Shown: piece after piece, positions 9,033-13,081 of the stretch
Layout: the number at the start of each line of letters is the position of its first letter
Numbering within the stretch: position 1 is the first letter of the stretch
NCBI GenBank assembly: GCA_002688155.1
Contig: NZCH01000025.1
Location: 1-13,081 of the forward strand
Source: Phycisphaerae bacterium
Lineage (GTDB): Bacteria > Planctomycetota > Phycisphaerae > Phycisphaerales > Phycisphaeraceae
Length of the DNA: 13,081 bases
Reading direction: 5' to 3'
The notes under the pieces: model-generated
What the model was told of the DNA's origin: nothing
Database searches by the model: none
What the model saw: only the letters and a program-made list of their open reading frames with translations
Made by a program: the position numbers and the translations under genes

Positions 9033-10373
9033 TCACGCCGCGTGCAGCGGCATCAACTCGTTTGCCAGTTTCAGGCGTAACCCGTCCAACACGTTTTCGC
9101 CTGCGACGGTGTCAACCAGGTTTTCACATTCTTCCGAATCGCGCATCAGGTCGTACAGGCCCAGTGCTTCGTGCGACTCGGTGTCGAAGATGACGCGGTG
9201 TTGCGAGGTTTCAAGCATGAGGCGCCGGCTGAACTCGCTCAAACACACGCCATCCGCGGTGACCTGTTCGAAGTCGTCGCCCAGAAGTGGCAGCAGGGAC
9301 TGGCCACGGCAACCGGTAGGCGGATCGCACGCACCCAGTGCGGTGATCGTTGCGGGTACATCGATCGTGTTGACCAGCACCGACTGCCAGTCGCGCCGCG
9401 GCGTCGGCGTCGGCGGGACAATGAGCACCGGCACTTCAAGCGCGGCCGACAGAAACGAGCGATGTCCGATGAGCCCGTGCTCGCCCAGCAGCGCGCCGCG
9501 ATCGGACGTGAGCATGAACCAGGTGTGGTCCCGGTCGCCGCGCCTGCGCAGCGCACCCATCAGCCGGCCTACGCCGTGGTCAATGAGCGCTACGCGACCC
9601 AGGTAGTCCGAGCGAATCCAGCCCAGTTGCCTGGGTTCAAGCCGTTGGAGCAGCACACGCGGGTAGTCCAGTTCCGCGTATCGGTCCACGTTTCGCAGGT
9701 CAACGGGCTTGAACCCGTCCTCAAGGATGCGCGGATCGACCAGCGCCTGGTACAACGGCGGCGGAGGTAACTCGTTGCCTGGGCCCGAGAACATCACGAT
9801 CAGCGCCCAAGGCCGATCCGTGGGCATGCGCAGCAGCTGCTCCTGCGCCCGCCGGCCGATGTAGCCGTCGATGTCCTGGTCCGGATCAATGACCAGCCGC
9901 TGCGGATCAAACGGGCCGTACCGCTGGCGTTGCTCTCGTTGCTGGACCAGCACGTCGAGTTGGCCGGCGTTGCGCATCGCGGCCATGTACTGACACCCCG
10001 TGGGCCGGACGTGTTCGACCTGCTGCACAAGCAGCGATTCATCCATCGACGCCATGATCGGCGCAACGCACCCGACGCCAGCCAGGTAATACCCCGCCTT
10101 GTGCAGTACCGCGGGAAACCCGTCGTGCACAATGTGCCGGCCGGGGTTGGCCATCTGGTCCAGGTGACCGTGCTGCCGCGCGTGCCGGCCGGTGAGCAAG
10201 CTGATCATTGCGCCCGAGTCGGCGGGACAGGCGCTCGTCCCGATCAGACGCGTGCCGCGCTGCATCAACTTGTGCATGTACGTCGTACGTAGCGGCCAGT
10301 GCTGGGCGTCGCCAATCGCATCGTTGCGCAACCCATGCGTCAGTATGATCACCATGTTTCGGTAGAACGCCAT
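9033..10373 (-). CDS. Sulfatase-fold protein with degraded active site
   Basis: This 446-aa protein has the layout of the sulfatase/alkaline phosphatase superfamily. Residues 7-21 form the first strand and metal loop, SLLTGRHARQHG (58-69) matches the family's LLTGR...HG block, and TSDRGALLGEHGLIGH (289-304) matches the TSDHG.LLGEHG..GK block. A LYDLMRDSEECENLVD end (406-421) matches the usual C-terminus. The key residues differ. The first metal Asp pair is replaced by Thr12-His13. The position of the catalytic formylglycine Cys/Ser (eight before the Leu of LTGR) is Asp52, with Gly54 and Met56 where Pro and Arg belong. The second metal site reads Asp-Arg, and the late Lys is His304. A Cys-Pro pair at 49-50 is three residues out of register. 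I infer a non-catalytic or functionally altered protein. No signal peptide is seen, so it is probably cytoplasmic. It lies 160 bp downstream of two glycosyltransferase genes. No ribosome binding site is visible. Confidence 0.8.
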   Translation of the reverse strand: MAFYRNMVIILTHGLRNDAIGDAQHWPLRTTYMHKLMQRGTRLIGTSACPADSGAMISLLTGRHARQHGHLDQMANPGRHIVHDGFPAVLHKAGYYLAGVGCVAPIMASMDESLLVQQVEHVRPTGCQYMAAMRNAGQLDVLVQQREQRQRYGPFDPQRLVIDPDQDIDGYIGRRAQEQLLRMPTDRPWALIVMFSGPGNELPPPPLYQALVDPRILEDGFKPVDLRNVDRYAELDYPRVLLQRLEPRQLGWIRSDYLGRVALIDHGVGRLMGALRRRGDRDHTWFMLTSDRGALLGEHGLIGHRSFLSAALEVPVLIVPPTPTPRRDWQSVLVNTIDVPATITALGACDPPTGCRGQSLLPLLGDDFEQVTADGVCLSEFSRRLMLETSQHRVIFDTESHEALGLYDLMRDSEECENLVDTVAGENVLDGLRLKLANELMPLHAA

Positions 10374-10533
10374 GTGTCGCGCTTATCGGTCGATTTTTCG
10401 AGTTACAACAGTATGCGCGTTTTCGGACGCGGGCACCCGCAGCTTCGAGCACAGCGAGTTGTGACGGGATGGTTGCAGTGACCAGAATCCGTGCAGCAGT
10501 TTCGCAACCGCGGGCTTGGGATGGTGGGCGTGT

Positions 10534-11406
10534 TCACCAACCGATCTTTTCCAACGCGAATCCGACTGTGTTCGCGACCTGCGAATACACAAGCAGCGTG
10601 AAGATTGTGAGTTTGCGCAGACCATGACAGTGCGACCAGGGGTGCGCGAACAGACGCCGGTAAAACCCAAGTGCCGGTCGAAACGGCCCGGCGCCGCGCT
10701 GCGACAGGGCCCGGTGATAGCGGTACGCCCCGCGCCCGTACGCCACGTGCTGGCGCCACAGCGCACGCAGCGTCAGGGCGTGCGCGTGATGCAGCACCGC
10801 GCCCGGCGCGTACGACATCCCGTGACCCGCGCGCCGCCAGCGGTCGCACAGATCGCGATCTTCCGCCGTGCGCCATGCCGCGTCGAACCCGCCGACGCAG
10901 TGCAACAGCGCCAGAGGCATCGCCATATTGTTGGACGCAAAGAACGCCGCATCTTCCGGGTCCGTGTTGTAGAACGCGTACGCGACCTCGACGAGGATCT
11001 GACTGGTGGTCGAGCAGGCATTGTTCGACAGCGCGTTTCGCGTTTGGCCCCCGACGAGGTGGTGTGGATGGTGCCTGAAATGTTCGGCCAGCGCCGTCAG
11101 CCAGTCCGAATCGACCGTGCAATCATCGTCGGTGAAGGCGACGTATTCGGTGTCAAGCCCGCTGATGCCGGCGTTGCGCGCTGCCGCCGGACCCACCGGT
11201 TCGTTCCGGTGCAGCAGCCGTATGTTCAAACGGTCGCGCCACGGCGCGACGACGTCATCCAGCGGTTCATCGCTGTGATCGTCAACGATAACGACCTGAA
11301 ATCGGTCGCGCGGATAGGTGAGCGCACCAATCGCGTTGAGGCACGCGGCCAACTGCTTGGGCCGCTTGCGCGTAGGAATGACGATGGCGAACCGTGGTGA
11401 ATGCAC
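10534..11406 (-). CDS. Family 2 glycosyltransferase
   Basis: This 290-aa GT-A fold enzyme transfers sugar from a nucleotide-sugar donor. The first strand FAIVIPTRKRP (6-16) is the classical GT2 opening, and VIVDDHSDE (39-47) binds the nucleotide. AFTDDDC (90-96) carries the metal-binding DxD, ASNNMAMP...VGGFD lines the acceptor site, and AEDRDLCDRW (181-190) holds the catalytic-base ED motif. A HH-x-HALTLRALWRQHVAYGRG segment follows. One hydrophobic stretch (about 265-284) could anchor it to the membrane. The start is a GTG at 11406, 9 bp after the stop of the preceding glycosyltransferase, so translational coupling is likely and no separate ribosome binding site is seen. The donor, acceptor and final glycan are unknown. 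The pairing suggests sequential steps in a surface polysaccharide or glycolipid. Confidence 0.9.
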   Translation of the reverse strand: MHSPRFAIVIPTRKRPKQLAACLNAIGALTYPRDRFQVVIVDDHSDEPLDDVVAPWRDRLNIRLLHRNEPVGPAAARNAGISGLDTEYVAFTDDDCTVDSDWLTALAEHFRHHPHHLVGGQTRNALSNNACSTTSQILVEVAYAFYNTDPEDAAFFASNNMAMPLALLHCVGGFDAAWRTAEDRDLCDRWRRAGHGMSYAPGAVLHHAHALTLRALWRQHVAYGRGAYRYHRALSQRGAGPFRPALGFYRRLFAHPWSHCHGLRKLTIFTLLVYSQVANTVGFALEKIGW

Positions 11407-11415
11407 GGATATGGG

Positions 11416-12540
11416 TCACGTGCGCGAGGCGGAAAGTACACCGATGGCAGACGACTTGGCCGCCGTATCAGACACGAGCGCTTCAGACGCGAGCGGCGCC
11501 AAAGGAGTGACGACGGGCATGTGCTTCGCCACGCCGTGCCAGTTAAAGGCGTACCGCAAACTGCCCCATCCAAAGCCGATCCCGCAGTACAGGTAGTACA
11601 ACCAGTGCCAAGGCACCGTCATCGCCGCAAACGTCCAGCCGCGATGCTTGCCGAAGAATGAATACACCGGCATGTTCACGATCAGTAGCAGCACACACAT
11701 CACCAGCGCGACGATGAGCGATGCCGGCCACAACCACACCGTCGCGAAGCACGCGAGCATCACTGCCACGGCAATCACACTGAACCGGCTGGCCGTGCGC
11801 AGATTCAGGTCATTGATGAACCGCCGTTCGCGCAGAATCAGCTCCGTCCACGGTACGGCGCGATACACCACATCCGAAATCATCAGGCAGCGCATGCCCC
11901 ATCGCTTAAGGTGCGTGACCTGCAGGTCCTTCATGAGCCGTACCCCGTATCCGGCGCGACGAAGCCGATAACCCAACTCGATGTCCTCGATGGCGGGTTT
12001 GCTGTATCGCATGTCGAACCCGCCGAGTTGATTGAAAACATGCCGGCGGATCGTCCCGCAGCCGGTCCAGAACGTCGATGCCTGCTCGCACCCCTGCTGG
12101 TGAATGAAGTGGTGGAACAGGTTCTTGTACTGCGACAGGAAGTTCGGTTCAGAGGGACTAAGGTCGTAGCATCCGAACACGGCATGGAGGTCCGGGTCGG
12201 CCTCGAGCGCGTCGGCAACCGTCTGTATGGCATGATCCGGTACGACCACGTCGGCGTCGATGAACATGACCGCATCGCCTGTGGCGTGCTGAGCGCCCAG
12301 GTTGCGGGCACCGGCCGGGCCAATCTGCCGGGCGCTATGGATCACCGTCGCGCCCAGCCGCCGCGCCAGCCGCAGGCCCAGTTTCCGTCGAGGTCCGTCC
12401 GCCACGACGATAATCTGATCGCCGGGCCGGGCCGCTACTGACACCGACCGAACCGATTTGCGGAACGCTTCGACGCGGTCATGGACCGGGATGACGATCG
12501 ACATCGTCAAGCCCGTGTTTCTGAGCTGAGTTGGACTCAT
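11416..12540 (-). CDS. Membrane-anchored family 2 glycosyltransferase
   Basis: This 374-aa protein has an N-terminal GT-A domain and a C-terminal membrane region. SIVIPVHDR (about 14-22) opens the fold, IIVVADGP binds the nucleotide, and FIDADVVVP (93-101) contains the DxD at 95-97. FWTGCGTIRR and GGFD come next, and IEDIELGYRLRRAGYG (184-199) has the catalytic-base ED. Hydrophobic helices lie at about 253-271 and 273-291, with a third near 308-326. The last 30 residues are Ala/Ser/Thr-rich and probably disordered. GGGAAGAG (12555-12548) sits 7 bases before the ATG at 12540, which supports that start; an ATG at 12504 would begin right at the first strand. The architecture resembles GT2 proteins that work on lipid-linked acceptors at the inner membrane. 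It is distinct from the next gene (different length and topology), so the two probably add different residues. Confidence 0.9.
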   Translation of the reverse strand: MSPTQLRNTGLTMSIVIPVHDRVEAFRKSVRSVSVAARPGDQIIVVADGPRRKLGLRLARRLGATVIHSARQIGPAGARNLGAQHATGDAVMFIDADVVVPDHAIQTVADALEADPDLHAVFGCYDLSPSEPNFLSQYKNLFHHFIHQQGCEQASTFWTGCGTIRRHVFNQLGGFDMRYSKPAIEDIELGYRLRRAGYGVRLMKDLQVTHLKRWGMRCLMISDVVYRAVPWTELILRERRFINDLNLRTASRFSVIAVAVMLACFATVWLWPASLIVALVMCVLLLIVNMPVYSFFGKHRGWTFAAMTVPWHWLYYLYCGIGFGWGSLRYAFNWHGVAKHMPVVTPLAPLASEALVSDTAAKSSAIGVLSASRT

Positions 12541-12622
12541 CAAGAAACTCTTCCCGCCGTAAAGATTCCGGCAGGCCCCTGATCCATGCTGCTGCGGCGG
12601 CAGCTAAAAGTGCAGGGCCCAA
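12479..12622 (-). CDS. Possible small membrane protein between dapB and the glycosyltransferase
   Basis: The minus-strand frame following the dapB stop stays open for 75 codons (12706-12479). It reads like protein: an Arg-rich lead (RLVERLLARDSTLRR), a hydrophobic helix LIAILGPALLAAAAAWI, and then a charged tail (RGLPESLRREEFLDES). The only standard start in frame is a TTG at 12622, inside the helix, which would give 47 aa. The end overlaps the glycosyltransferase start by about 60 bp in another frame. It may be a small membrane protein, a remnant, or a chance frame. The missing start before the helix argues against a normal gene. No function is suggested. Confidence 0.2.
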   Translation of the reverse strand: MGPALLAAAAAAWIRGLPESLRREEFLDESNSAQKHGLDDVDRHPGP

Positions 12623-12706
12623 TATAGCGATAAGTCGGCGTAGCGTCGAATCGCGCGCCAGGAGTCGCTCGACAAGCCGGCCGCGGGTGATGATCGCCCT
12701 ACATGA

Positions 12707-13081
12707 TTACAGTCCAAGTACGTCCGCCATGTGGTATCGCCCCGGCCGTTTGCCGCTTAGCCACGCCGCCGCACGCAGCGCGCCGTGGACGAAGATATCG
12801 CGACTGGTCGCCACGTGACGCAACTCCAGCCGCTCACCCAGCGTTGCGTAGCTGGCGGTGTGCTCGCCGGCGCAGTCGCCCAGCCGCAGCGCGTGCATAC
12901 CGATCTGCCCTCGCTCACGCGGTACGTCATCACCGTGGCGGTCGTAGACGAGTGTATCGGCCGGGTCTTTATCCGTCGCTTCGCAAATCGCCTGCGCGAT
13001 GCCCATTGCCGTGCCCGACGGCGCATCGTGTTTAAAACGGTGATGCGTTTCGCTGATTTCGATGTCGTAATCGTCGCCGAG
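12707..13081 (-). CDS. dapB: 4-hydroxy-tetrahydrodipicolinate reductase, C-terminal part
   Basis: The last 124 codons are present and the N-terminal Rossmann part lies beyond the right edge. The enzyme reduces the DapA product with NAD(P)H in the lysine and diaminopimelate pathway, in the cytoplasm. The visible part begins in the tetrahydrodipicolinate-binding domain. It carries the family signature ETHHRFKHDAPSGTAM at its residues 11-26, with the catalytic His pair, the Lys and the Gly-Thr that binds the substrate carboxylate. Further matches are RGQIGMHALRLGD, the GERLELRHVATSRDIFVHGAL segment and a normal C-terminal end, RYHMADVLGL. The frame is intact and ends in TAA at 12709-12707. It is upstream of and co-oriented with the glycosyltransferases across a 166-bp gap, so co-transcription is possible but unproven. 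Confidence 0.93.
   Translation of the reverse strand, partial: LGDDYDIEISETHHRFKHDAPSGTAMGIAQAICEATDKDPADTLVYDRHGDDVPRERGQIGMHALRLGDCAGEHTASYATLGERLELRHVATSRDIFVHGALRAAAWLSGKRPGRYHMADVLGL

Noticed and set aside
10403..11122. 239-codon minus-strand frame overlapping the second glycosyltransferase
   Set aside because: It is an Arg/Ala/Pro-rich shadow frame; the GT2 frame has all catalytic motifs. I also considered a frameshifted extension of the GT2 gene, but that gene already has a full-length C-terminus.
12479..12706. C-terminal extension of DapB by stop codon read-through
   Set aside because: DapB already ends with its normal C-terminal sequence at the TAA, and a hydrophobic helix added to a soluble tetrameric enzyme is unlikely.

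Overview
The window is GC-rich bacterial chromosome with densely packed genes on both strands. The best guess for the host is a planctomycete-type bacterium, possibly Phycisphaerae-like. Three things point that way: secreted PQQ-type beta-propeller proteins, one with the N-terminal WPQWRGP signature common in Planctomycetota; a BshB1-like PIG-L deacetylase; and many gene starts without a clear Shine-Dalgarno sequence. This assignment is an inference from protein style, not from a marker gene search. I see no tRNA, rRNA, CRISPR array, insertion sequence or phage gene.

Positions 1-5053 hold a leftward run of envelope or exported proteins. In transcription order these are a secreted beta-propeller protein (5053-3848), a second one 35 bp downstream (3812-2562), a probable intrinsic terminator (about 2549-2514), a TonB-dependent outer-membrane receptor (2431-305), and the first 33 codons of a probable lipoprotein (99-1) that runs off the window. 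All four carry an N-terminal export signal.

Positions 5216-6439 hold two convergent single genes. One is a rightward PIG-L/LmbE zinc deacetylase that resembles BshB1 of bacillithiol synthesis. The other is a leftward GNAT acetyltransferase. A 398-bp divergent spacer (6440-6837) follows. It carries GC-rich inverted repeats and leads into fusA (6838-8949), a full-length elongation factor G.

Positions 9033-13081 hold a second leftward run. It contains the C-terminal part of dapB (lysine and diaminopimelate synthesis), two different family 2 glycosyltransferases separated by 9 bp, and a sulfatase-fold protein. The glycosyltransferases probably build a surface polysaccharide or glycan. The sulfatase-fold protein keeps the overall family pattern but appears to have lost the catalytic Cys/Ser and the first metal-binding Asp pair.

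The most interesting item is this apparent pseudo-sulfatase beside the glycosyltransferases. Less certain are a coding-like open frame between dapB and the first glycosyltransferase, the structured fusA leader, and the physical grouping of two propeller proteins with a TonB receptor. I found no clearly new defence or mobile system in the window.
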